Assembly (NCBI GenBank): GCA_920105625.2
Contig: OV050033.1
Span: 116,273,700-116,337,699, forward strand
DNA: 64,000 bases
Source of the DNA: Clusia tigrina
Taxonomy: Eukaryota; Arthropoda; Insecta; Diptera; Clusiidae
Direction of reading: 5' to 3'
Every line of letters begins with the position of its first letter. Position 1 is the first letter of the stretch. Under the pieces are notes generated by a model. The model was not told the DNA's origin. It made no database searches and was given only the letters and a program-made list of their open reading frames with translations. The translations under genes and the position numbers were made by a program. Positions 1 through 11,100 of this stretch are shown in pieces.

Positions 1-281
1 TTTGTAACAATAAAGTACTCGAGCCTCTTGTCTATTTAAGCTATCGCTCAAAGCTGTGCTACCCTTGAGTCCCAAATCAAACACTGATAAAAATTCAAAT
101 GGCCCTAACTTTTATACGGTACGTCCACACCTATCAAAGTTTGCAACATACAAATGCTTGTAACTTTTTACTGCAGCGTCATAAAACCTTGAATTTTTGT
201 AACAAAAAAGTACTCGACCCTCTTGTCTATTTAAGCTATCGCTCAAAGCTGTGCTACCCTTGAGTCCCAAATCAAACACTG

Positions 282-3200
282 ATAAAAATTCAAATGGCCC
301 TAACTTCTATAGGGTACGTCCTACACCTATCAAAGTTTGCAACATACAAATGCTTGTAACTTTTTACTGGAGCGTCATAAAACCTGGAAATTTTGTAACA
401 ATAAAGTACTCGAGCCTCTTGTCTATTTAAGCTATCGCTCAAAGCTGTGCTACCCTTGAGTCCCAAATCAAACACTGATAAAAATTCAAATGGCCCTAAC
501 TTTTATACGGTACGTCCACACCTATCAAAGTTTGCAACATACAAATGCTTGTAACTTTTTACTGCAGCGTCATAAAACCTTGAATTTTTGTAACAAAAAA
601 GTACTCGACCCTCTTGTCAATTTAAGCTATCGCTCAAAGCTATGCTACCCTTGGGTCCCAAATCAAACACTGATAAAACTTCAAATGGCCCTAACTTCTA
701 TACGGTGCGTCCTACACCTATCAAAGTTTGCAACACACAATATCTTGAAACTTTTTACTGGAGCGTGATAAAACCTGGAAATTTTGTAACAATAAAGTAC
801 TCGAGCCTCTTGTCTATTTAAGCTATCGCTCAAAGCTGTGCTACCCTTGAGTCCCAAATCAAACACTGATAAAAATTCAAATGGCCCTAACTTCTATACG
901 GTGCGTCCTACACCTATCAAAGTTTGCAACACACAATATCTTGAAACTTTTTACTGGAGCGTGATAAAACCTTGAAATTTTGTAACAATAAAGTACTCGA
1001 GCCTCTTGTCAATTTAAACTATCGCTCAAAGCTATGCTACCCTTGAGTCCCAAATCAAACACTGATAAAACTACAAATGGCCCTAACTTCTATACGGTAC
1101 GTCGTACACCTATCAAAGTTTGCAACATACAAATGGTTGTAACTTTTTACTGGAGCGTCCTAAAAACTTGAAATTTTGTAACAATAAAGTACTCGAGCCT
1201 CTTGTCAATTAAAGCTATCGCTCAAAGCTATGCTACCCTTGTGTCCCAAATCAAACACTGATAAAACTTCATATGGCCCTTTCTTCTAATCGGTGCATCC
1301 TACACCTAGCAAAGTTTGGAAAATATAAATGCTTGTAACTTTTTACTGGAGCGTCATAAAACCTTGAAATTTTGTAACAATAAAGTACTCGAGCCTCTTG
1401 TCAATTTAAGCTATCGCTCAAAGCTGTGCTACCCTTGAGTCTCAAACCAAACACTGATAAAGCTTCAAATGGCCCTAACTTATATACGGTACGTCCTACA
1501 CCTATCAAAGTTTGCAACATACAAATGCTTGTAACTTTTTACTGGAGCGTCATAAAACCTTGAAATTTTGTAACAATAAATTACTCGAGCCTTTTGTCAA
1601 TTTAAGCTATCGCTCAAAGCTGTGCTACCCTTGAGTCCCAAATCAAACACTGATAAAGCTTCAAATGGCCCTAACTTCTATACGATACGTCCTACACCTA
1701 TCACAATATGCAACATACAAATGCTTGTAACTTTTTACTGGAGCGTCATAAAACCTTGAAATTTTGTAACAAAAAAGTACTCGAGCCTCTTGTCAATTTA
1801 AGCTATCGCTCAAAGCTATGCTACCCTAGAGTCCCAAATAAAACACTGATAAAAATTCAAACGGCCCTAACTTCTATATGGTACGTCCTACACCTATCAA
1901 AGTTTGCAACATATAAATGCTTGTAACTTTTTACTGGAGCGTCATAAAACCTTGAAATTTTGTAACAATAAAGTACTCGAGCCTCTTGTCAATTTAAGCT
2001 ATCGCTCAAAGCTGTGCTACCCTTGAGTTCCAAGTCAAACACTGATAAAACTTCAAATGGCCTTAACTTCTATACGGTACGTCCTACACTATCAAAGTTT
2101 GCAACATATAAGCGTTTGTAACTTTTTACTGGAGCGTCATACAGCTTGAGTTCCAAATCAAACACTGATAAAGCTTCAAATGGCCCTAACTTCAATACGG
2201 TATGTCCTACACCTATCAAAGTTTGCAACATACAAATTCTTGTAACTTTTTACTGGAGCGTCATAAAACCTTGAAAAATTGTGACAATTAAGTACTCGAG
2301 CCTCTTGTCAATTTAAGCTATCGCTCAAAGCTATGCTACCCTTGAGTCCCAAATCAAACACTGATAAAAATTCAAATGGCCCTAACTTCTATGCGGTACG
2401 TCCGACACCTATCAAAGTTTCCAACATACAAATGCTTGTAACATTTTACTGGAGCGTCATAAAACCTTGAAATTTTGTAACAATAAAGTACTCGAGCCTT
2501 TTATCAATTTAAGCTATCTCTCAAAGCTATGCTACCCATGAGTCCCAAATCAAACACTGATAAAAATTCAAATGGTCCTAACTTCTATACGGTACGTCCT
2601 ACACCTATCAAAGTTTGCAACAGACAAATTCTTGTAACTTTTTACTGGAGCGTCATAAAACCTTGAAATTTTGTAACAATAAAGTTCTCGAGAATCTTGT
2701 CAATTGAAGCTATCGCTCAAAGCTGTGCTACTCTTGAGTCCCAAATCAAACACTGATAAAACTTCAAATGGCCTTAACTTCGATACGGTACGTCCTACAC
2801 CTATCAAAGTTTGCAACATACAAATGCTTGTAACTTTTTACTGGAGCGTCAGAAAACCTTGAAATTTTGTAACAATAAAGTACTCGAGCCTCTTGTCAAT
2901 TTAAGCTATCGCTCAAAGCTGTGCTACCCTTGAGTCCCAAATCAAATACTGATAAAACTTCAAATGGCCCTAACTTCTATACGGTACGTCCTACACCTAT
3001 CAAAGTTTGCAATATACAAATGCTTGTAACTTTTTACTGGAGCGTCATAAAACCTTGAAATTTTGTAACAATAAAGGACTCGAGCCTCTTGTCAATTTAA
3101 GCTATCGCTCAAAGCTGTGCTACCCTTGAGTCCCAAATCAAAAACTGATAAAAATTCAAATGGCCCTAACTTCTATAGGGTACGTCCTACACCTATCAAA

Positions 3201-4690
3201 GTTTGCAACATACAAATGCTTGTAACTTTTTACTGGAGCGTCATAAAACCTGGAAATTTTGTAACAATAAAGTACTCGAGCCTCTTGTCTATTTAAGCTA
3301 TCGCTCAAAGCTGTGCTACCCTTGAGTCCCAAATCAAACACTGATAAAAATTCAAATGGCCCTAACTTTTATACGGTACGTCCAACACCTATCAAAGTTT
3401 GCAACATACAAATGCTTGTAACTTTTTACTGCAGCGTCATAAAACCTTGAATTTTTGTAACAAAAAAGTACTCGACCCTCTTGTCAATTTAAGCTATCGC
3501 TCAAAGCTATGCTACCCTTGGGTCCCAAATCAAACACTGATAAAACTTCAAATGGCCCTAACTTCTATACGGTGCGTCCTACACCTATCAAAGTTTGCAA
3601 CACACAATATCTTGAAACTTTTTACTGGAGCGTGATAAAACCTTGAAATTTTGTAACAATAAAGTACTCGAGCCTCTTGTCAATTTAAACTATCGCTCAA
3701 AGCTATGCTACCCTTGAGTCCCAAATCAAACACTGATAAAACAACAAATGGCCCTAACTTCTATACGGTACGTCGTACACCTATCAAAGTTTGCAACATA
3801 CAAATGGTTGTAACTTTTTACTGGAGCGTCCTAAAAACTTGAAATTTTGTAACAATAAAGTACTCGAGCCTCTTGTCAATTAAAGCTATCGCTCAAAGCT
3901 ATGCTACCCTTGAGTCCCAAATCAAACACTGATAAAACTTCATATGGCCCTTTCTTCTATTCGGTGCATCCTACACCTAGCAAAGTTTGGAAAATATAAA
4001 TGCTTGTAACTTTTTACTGGAGCGTCATAAAACCTTGAAATTTTGTAACAATAAAGTACTCGAGCCTCTTGTCAATTTAAGCTATCGCTCAAAGCTGTGC
4101 TACCCTTGAGTCTCAAACCAAACACTGATAAAGCTTCAAATGGTCCTAACTTATATACGGTACGTCCTACACCTATCAAAGTTTGCAACATACAAATGCT
4201 TGTAACTTTTTACTGGAGCGTCATAAAACCTTGAAATTTTGTAACAATAAATTACTCGAGCCTTTTGTCAATTTAAGCTATCGCTCAAAGCTGTGCTACC
4301 CTTGAGTCCCAAATCAAACACTGATAAAGCTTCAAATGGCCCTAACTTCTATACGATACGTCCTACACCTATCACAATATGCAACATACAAATGCTTGTA
4401 ACTTTTTACTGGAGCGTCATAAAACCTTGAAATTTTGTAACAAAAAAGTACTCGAGCCTCTTGTCAATTTAAGCTATCGCTCAAAGCTATGCTACCCTAG
4501 AGTCCCAAATAAAACACTGATAAAAATTCAAACGGCCCTAACTTCTATATGGTACGTCCTACACCTATCAAAGTTTGCAACATATAAATGCTTGTAACTT
4601 TTTACTGGAGCGTCATAAAACCTTGAAATTTTGTAACAATAAAGTACTCGAGCCTCTTGTCAATTTAAGCTATCGCTCAAAGCTGTGCTA
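282..4690 (+). repeat. 14-monomer higher-order repeat, two copies (period 2,671 bp)
   Basis: Diagnostic variants recur in order: TACACCTAGC plus TTTGGAAAATATAAATGC at 1,301 and 3,972, AATTTAAAC at 1,011 and 3,682, and the CACAATATGCAACATACAAATG unit at about 1,702 and 4,373, all 2,671 bp apart. This equals 14 units minus 73 bp, which is explained by the short unit at 2,054-2,176. Upstream of about 770 the matching offset is 2,866 (for example 290 to 3,156), so the first copy carries one extra unit near 681-880. That unit looks chimeric between its neighbours, as unequal exchange would produce. Bases 1-281 are ordinary monomers that partly repeat 392-673 at a two-unit offset of 391 bp. Confidence 0.85.
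2054..2176 (+). repeat. Truncated monomer, 123 bp
   Basis: The distance between successive CAAATGG phase marks here is 123 bp instead of 196. About 72 bp are missing between CGTCATACA and TTGAGTTCC, removing the AATAAA, XhoI and AAGCTATCGCTC section, with a short GC joint at about 2,150. A further base is missing in CCTACACTATC (normally CCTACACCTATC). A related full-length unit with the same CATACA variant is at about 4,998-5,090. This is the largest deletion I see in the array. Confidence 0.9.
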
Positions 4691-6291
4691 CCCTTGAGTC
4701 CCAAATCAAACACTGATAAAACTTCAAATGGCACTAACTTATATACGGTACGTCCTACACCTATCAAAGTTTGCAACATACAAATGCTTGTAACTTTTTA
4801 CTGGAGCGTCATAAAACCTTGAAATTTTGTAACAATAAAGTACTCGAGCCTCATGTCAATTTAAGCTATCGCTCAAAGCTGTGCTACCCTTGAGTTCCAA
4901 ATCAAACACTGATAAAACTTCAAATAGCCCTAACTTCTATACGGTACGTCCTACACCTATCAAAGTTTGCAACATATAAGCGCTTGTAACTTTTTACTGG
5001 AGCGTCATACAACCTTGAAATTTTGTAACAATAAAGTACTCGAGCCTCTTGTCAATTTAAGCTATGGCTCAAAGCTATGCTACCCTTGAGTTCCAAATCA
5101 AACACTGATAAAGCTTCAAATGCCCCTAACTTCAATACGGTATATCCTACACCTATCGAAGTTTGCAACATACAAACGCTTGTATCTTTTTACTGGAGCA
5201 TCATAAAACCTTGTTATTTTGTAACAATAAAGTTCTCGAGCCTCATGTCAATTTAAGCTATCGCTCAAAGCTGTGCTACCCTTGAGTTCCAAATCAAACA
5301 CTGATAAAACTTCAAATGGCCCTAACTTCTATACGGTACGTCCTACACCTATCAAAGTTTGCAACATACAAATGCGTGTAACTTTTTACTGGAGCGTCAT
5401 AAAACCTTGAAATTTTGTAACAATAAAATACTCGAGCCTCTTGTCAATTTAAGCTATCGCTCAAAGCTGTGCTACCCTTGAGTCCCAAATCAAACACTGA
5501 TAAAACTTCAAATGGCACTAACTTATATACGGTACGTCCTACACCTATCAAAGTTTGCAACATACAAATGCTTGTAACTTTTTACTGGAGCGTCATAAAA
5601 CCTTGAAATTTTGTAACAATAAAGTACTCGAGCCTCTTGTCAATTTAAGCTATCGCTCAAAGCTGTGCTACCCTTGAGTTCCAAGTCAAACACTGATAAA
5701 ACTTCAAATGGCCTTAACTTCTATACGGTACGTCCTACACTATCAAAGTTTGCAACATATAAGCGTTTGTAACTTTTTACTGGAGCGTCATACAACCTTG
5801 AAATTTTGTAACAATAAAGTACTCGAGCCTCTTGTCAATTTAAGCTATCGCTCAAAGCTATGCTACCCTTGAGTTCCAAATCAAACACTGATAAAGCTTC
5901 AAATGGCCCTAACTTCAATACGGTATGTCCTACACCTATCAAAGTTTGCAACATACAAGTGATTGTAACTTTTTACTGGAGCGTCATAAAACCTTGAAAA
6001 ATTGTCACAATGAAGTACTCGAGCCTCTTGTCAATTTAAGCTATCGCTCAAAGCTATGCTACCCTTGAGTCCCAAATCAAACACTGATAAAAATACAAAT
6101 GGCCCTAACTTCTATGCGGTACGTCCGACACCTATCAAAGTTTCCAACATACAAATGCTTGTAACTTTTTACTGGAGCGTCATAAAACCTTGAAATATTC
6201 TAACAATAGATTACTCGAGCCTCTTGTAAATTTAGGTTATCGCTCAAAGCTGTGCTACCCTTGAGTCCCAAATCAAACACTGATAAAACTT

Positions 6292-6453
6292 CAAACGGCC
6301 CTAACTGCTATACGGTACGTCCTACACCTATCAAAGTTTGCAACAAACAAATGCTTGTAACTTTTTGCTGGACCGTAATAAAATCTTGTCAATTTAAGCT
6401 ATCGCTCAAAGCTATGCTACCTTTGAGTCCCAAATCGAACACTGATAAAACTT
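6292..6453 (+). repeat. 162-bp deletion monomer (first of six)
   Basis: A 34-bp segment running from GAAATTTTG through CCTCTT is missing, so the CTT before the deletion joins the GTCAATTT after it; CTT flanks both breakpoints, suggesting microhomology. The neighbouring word is CTGGACCGTAAT, unlike the CTGGCGCGTC of the other deletion copies listed at 7,242, 12,504, 15,213, 15,571 and 19,064. The 162-bp length is exactly 54 codons, so a forward frame reads through two units here. Confidence 0.9.
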
Positions 6454-6653
6454 CAAATGGCCCTAACTTCTATACGGTGCGTCCTACACCTTTCAAAGTT
6501 TGCAACACACAAATTCTCTAAATTTTTTACTGGAGCGTGATAAAACCTTGAAATTTTGTAACAATAAAGTACACCGTACAGCCTCTTGTCAATTTAAACT
6601 ATCGCTCAAAGCTATGCTACCCTTGAGTCCCAAATCAAACACTGATAAAACGA
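6454..6653 (+). repeat. 200-bp monomer with altered XhoI region
   Basis: This unit is 4 bp longer than normal. At 6,571-6,580 the usual TACTCGAGCC context is replaced by TACACCGTACAGCC, destroying the XhoI site. I see the variant only once, so it probably arose here and has not spread. Confidence 0.85.
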
Positions 6654-7241
6654 CAAATGGCCCTAACTTCTATACGGTACGTCCTACACCTATCAAAGTT
6701 TGCAACATACAAATGCTTGTAACTTTTTACTGGAGCGTCCTAAAACCTTGAAATTTTGTAACAATAAAGTACTCGAGCCTCTTGTCAATTTAAGCTATCA
6801 CTCAAAGCTGTGCTACCCTTGAGTCCCAAATCAAACACTGATAAAACTTCAAATGGCCCTAACTTCTATACGGTACGTCCTACACCTATCAAAGTTTGCA
6901 ACACACAAATTCTTGTAACTTTTTACTGGAGCGTGATAAAACCTTGAAATTTTGTAACAATAAAGTACTCAAGCCTCTTGTCAATTTAGACTATCGCTCA
7001 AAGCTATGCTACCCTTGAGTCCCAAATCAAACAATGATAAATCTTCAAATGGCCCTAACTTCTATACGATATGTCCTACACCTATCAAAGTTTGCAACAT
7101 ACAAATGCTTGTATCTTTTTACTGGATCGTCATAAAACCTTGAAATTTTGTAACAATAAAGTACTCGAGCCTCTTGTCAATTAAAGCTATCGCTCTAAGC
7201 TATGCTGCCCTTGAGTCCCAAATCAAACACTGATAAAACTT

Positions 7242-7403
7242 CAAATGGCCCTAACTTCTATACGGTACGTCCTACACCTATCAAAGTTTGCAAAAAACAA
7301 ATGCTTGTAACTTTTTACTGGCGCGTCATAAAACCTTGTAAATTTAAGCTATCGCTCAAAGCTATGCTACCCTTGAGTCCCAAATCAAACACTGATAAAA
7401 CTT
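7242..7403 (+). repeat. 162-bp deletion monomer (second of six)
   Basis: It has the same 34-bp deletion as 6,292-6,453. The upstream word is CTGGCGCGTC (usual CTGGAGCGTC), and the downstream side reads CTTGTAAATTTAAGC. Confidence 0.9.
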
Positions 7404-7880
7404 CAAATGTCCCTAACTTCTATACGGTGCGTCCTACACCTATCAAAGTTTGCAACACACAAATTCTTGAAACTTTTTACTGGAGCGTGATAAAACCTTG
7501 AAATTTTGTAACAATAAAGTACTCGAGCCTCTTGTCAATTTAAACTATCGCTCAAAGCTGTGCTACCCTTGAGTCCCAAATCAAACACTGATAAAACTAC
7601 AAATGGCCCTAACTTCTATACGGTACGTCCTACACCTATCAAAGTTTGCAACATACAAATGCTTGTAACTTTTTACTGGAGCGTCCTAAAACCTTGAAAT
7701 TTTGTAACAATAAAGTACTCGAGCCTCTTGTCAATTAAAGCTATCGCTCAAAGCTATGCTACCCTAGAGTCCCAAATCAAACACTGATAAAAATTCAAAC
7801 GGCCCTAACTTCTATATGGTACGTCCTACACCTATCAAAGTTTGCAACATATAAATGCTTGTAACTTTTTACTGGAGCGT

Positions 7881-10432
7881 CATAAAACATTGAAATTTTG
7901 TAACAATAAAGTACTCGAGCCTCTTGTCAATTTAAGCTATCGCTCAAAGCTGTGCTACCCTTGAGTCCCAAATCAAACACTGATAAAGCTTCGAATGGCC
8001 CTAACTTATATACGGTACGTCCTACACCTATCGAAGTTTGCAACATACAAATGTTTGTAACTTGTTACTGGAGCGTCATAAAACCTTGAAATTTTGTAAC
8101 AATAAAGTACTCGAGCCTCTTGTCAATTTAAGCTATCGCTCAAAGCTGTGCTACCCTTGAGTCCCAAATCAAACACTGATAAAACTTCAAATGGCACTAA
8201 CTTATATACGGTACGTCCTACACCTATCAAAGTTTGCAACATACAAATGCTTGTAACTTTTTACTGGAGCGTCATAAAACCTTGAAATTTTGTAACAATA
8301 AAGTACTCGAGCCTCTTGTCAATTTAAGCTATCGCTCAAAGCTGTGCTACCCTTGAGTTCCAAGTCAAACACTGATAAAACTTCAAATGGCCTTAACTTC
8401 TATACGGTATGTCCTACACCTATCAAAGTTTGCAACATACAAATGCTTCTAACTTTTTACTGGAGCGTCATAAAACCTTGAAAAATTGTGACAATGAAGT
8501 ACTCTTGAGCCTCTTGTCAATTTAAGCTATCGCTCAAAGCTATGCTACCCTTGAGTCCCAAATCAAACACTGATAAAAATTCAAATGGCCCTAACTTCTA
8601 TGCGGTACGTCCGACACCTATCAAAGTTTCCAACATACAAATGCTTGTAACTTTTTACTGGAGCGTCATAAAACCTTGAAATTTTGTAACAATAAAGTTC
8701 TCGAGAATCTTGTCAATTGAAGCTATCGCTCAAAGCTGTGCTACTCTTGAGTCCCAAATCAAACACTGATAAAACTTCAAATGGCCCTAACTTCGATACG
8801 GTACGTCCTACACCTATCAAAGTTTGCAACATACAAATGCTTGTAACTTTTTACTGGAGCGTCATAAAACCTTGAAATTTTGTAACAATAAAGTTCTCGA
8901 GAATCTTGTCAATTGAAGCTATCGCTGAAAGCTGTGCTACTCTTGAGTCCCAAATCAAACACTGATAAAACTTCAAATGGCCCTAACTTCGATACGGTAC
9001 GTCCTACACCTATCAAAGTTTGCAACATACAAATGCTTGTAACTTTTTACTGGAGCGTCATAAAACATTGAAATTTTGTAACAATAAAGTACTCGAGCCT
9101 CTTGTCAATTTAAGCTATCGCTCAAAGCTGTGCTACCCTTGAGTCCCAAATCAAACACTGATAAAGCTTCGAATGGCCCTAACTTATATACGGTACGTCC
9201 TACACCTATCGAAGTTTGCAACATACAAATGTTTGTAACTTGTTACTGGAGCGTCATAAAACCTTGAAATTTTGTAACAATAAAGTACTCGAGCCTCTTG
9301 TCAATTTAAGCTATCGCTCAAAGCTGTGCTACCCTTGAGTCCCAAATCAAACACTGATAAAACTTCAAATGGCACTAACTTATATACGGTACGTCCTACA
9401 CCTATCAAAGTTTGCAACATACAAATGCTTGTAACTTTTTACTGGAGCGTCATAAAACCTTGAAATTTTGTAACAATAAAGTACTCGAGCCTCTTGTCAA
9501 TTTAAGCTATCGCTCAAAGCTGTGCTACCCTTGAGTCCCAAATCAAACACTGATAAAACTTCAAATGGCACTAACTTATATACGGTACGTCCTACACCTA
9601 TCAAAGTTTGCAACATACAAATGCTTGTAACTTTTTACTGGAGCGTCATAAAACCTTGAAATTTTGTAACAATAAAGTACTCGAGCCTCTTGTCAATTTA
9701 AGCTATCGCTCAAAGCTGTGGTATCCTTGAGTTCCAAGTCAAACACTGATAAAACTTCAAATGGCCTTAACTTCTATACGGTATGTCCTACACCTATCAA
9801 AGTTTGCAACATACAAATGCTTCTAACTTTTTACTGGAGCGTCATAAAACCTTGAAAAATTGTGACAATGAAGTACTCTTGAGCCTCTTGTCAATTTAAG
9901 CTATCGCTCAAAGCTATGCTACCCTTGAATCCCAAATCAAACACTGATAAAAATTCAAATGGCCCTAACTTCTATGCGGTACGTCCGACACCTATCAAAG
10001 TTTCCAACATACAAATGCTTGTAACTTTTTACTGGAGCGTCATAAAACCTTGAAATTTTGTAACAATAAAGTTATCGAGAATCTTGTCAATTGAAGCTAT
10101 TGCTCAAAGCTGTGCTACTCTTGAGTCCCAAATCAAACACTGATAAAACTTCAAATGGCCCTAACTTCGATACGGTACGTCCTACACCTATCAAAGTTTG
10201 CAACATACAAATGCTTGTAACTTTTTACTGGAGCGTCATAAAACCTTGAAATTTTGTAACAATAAAGTTCTCGAGAATCTTGTCAATTGAAGCTATCGCT
10301 GAAAGCTGTGCTACTCTTGAGTCCCAAATCAAACACTGATAAAACTTCAAATGGCCCTAACTTCGATACGGTACGTCCTACACCTATCAAAGTTTGCAAC
10401 ATACAAATGCTTGTAACTTTTTACTGGAGCGT
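7881..10432 (+). repeat. Tandem duplication of a 6-7-monomer block (1,178 / 1,374 bp)
   Basis: Copy one runs about 7,881-9,058 and copy two about 9,059-10,432. Shared markers are CATAAAACATTG at 7,881 and 9,059, CTTCGAATGG at 7,989 and 9,167, and the 2-bp insertion ACTCTTGAGC (normally ACTCGAGC) at 8,501 and 9,875. Copy two has one more unit because the GGCACTAACTTATATACGG monomer appears twice in it (near 9,371 and 9,567) but once in copy one (near 8,191). Both copies end in a pair of TTCTCGAGAATCTTG units. Confidence 0.88.
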
Positions 10433-11100
10433 CATAAAACCTTGAAATTTTGTAACAATAAAGTACTCGAGCCTCTTGTCAATTTAAGCTATCGCTCAAA
10501 GCTGTGATACCATTGAGTCCCAAATCAAAAACTGATAAAAATTCAAATGGCCCTAACTTCTATAGGGTACGTCCTACACCTATCAAAGTTTGCAACATAC
10601 AAATGCTTGTAACTTTTTACTGGAGCGTCATAAAACCTTGAAATTTTGTAACAATAAAGTACTCGAGCCTCTTGTCTATTTAAGCTATCGCTCAAAGCTG
10701 TGCTACCCTTGAGTCCCAAATCAAATACTGATAAAAATTCAAATGGCCCTAACTTTTATACGGTACGTCCAACACCTATCAAAGTTTGCAACATACAAAT
10801 GCTTGTAACTTTTTACTGGAGCGTCATAAAACCTTGAAATTTTGTAACAATAAAGTACTCGAGCCTCTTGTCTATTTAAGCTATCGCTCAAAGCTGTGCT
10901 ACCCTTGAGTCCCAAATCAAAAACTGATAAAAATTCAAATGGCCCTAACTTCTATAGGGTACGTCCTACACCTATCAAAGTTTGCAACATACAAATGCTT
11001 GTAACTTTTTACTGGAGCGTCATAAAACCTTGAAATTTTGTAACAATAAAGTACTCGAGCCTCTTGTCTATTTAAGCTATCGCTCAAAGCTGTGCTACCC
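10433..11100 (+). repeat. Satellite segment between HOR blocks
   Basis: These are three to four ordinary monomers of the TCTATTTAAGC type with the CTATAGGGTACG variant, alternating with the AACTTTTATACGG variant. The same alternation is seen at 3,156-3,400 and in the 12.3-13.1, 15.9-16.1 and 18.9-19.7 kb segments. Nothing other than satellite is visible. Confidence 0.85.

Larger units (their letters stand above)
4691..7880 (+). repeat. Irregular satellite segment with several indel monomers
   Basis: Only satellite monomers are present. The segment shares units with the first HOR but in a different order: the CCTACACTATC unit near 2,086 recurs near 5,737 (19 units away), and the GTCCGACACC unit at 2,400 recurs at 6,123. 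It contains two 162-bp monomers and one 200-bp monomer, listed separately. No gene, promoter or mobile element is visible. Confidence 0.85.

Noticed and set aside
1..281. A separate feature at the left edge
   Set aside because: The bases are ordinary monomers that repeat 392-673 at a two-unit offset; the edge is just where the window begins.
1708..1926. Recurring 70-78-codon plus-strand frames beginning MQHTNACNF or MQHINACNF
   Set aside because: They start at an ATG created by the CACAATATGC or GTATGC type of variant, or where AAAGTTTGCAAC follows a changed base, and read through one repeat unit. The same DNA is also read on the other strand and in other frames, with no sign of coding constraint.
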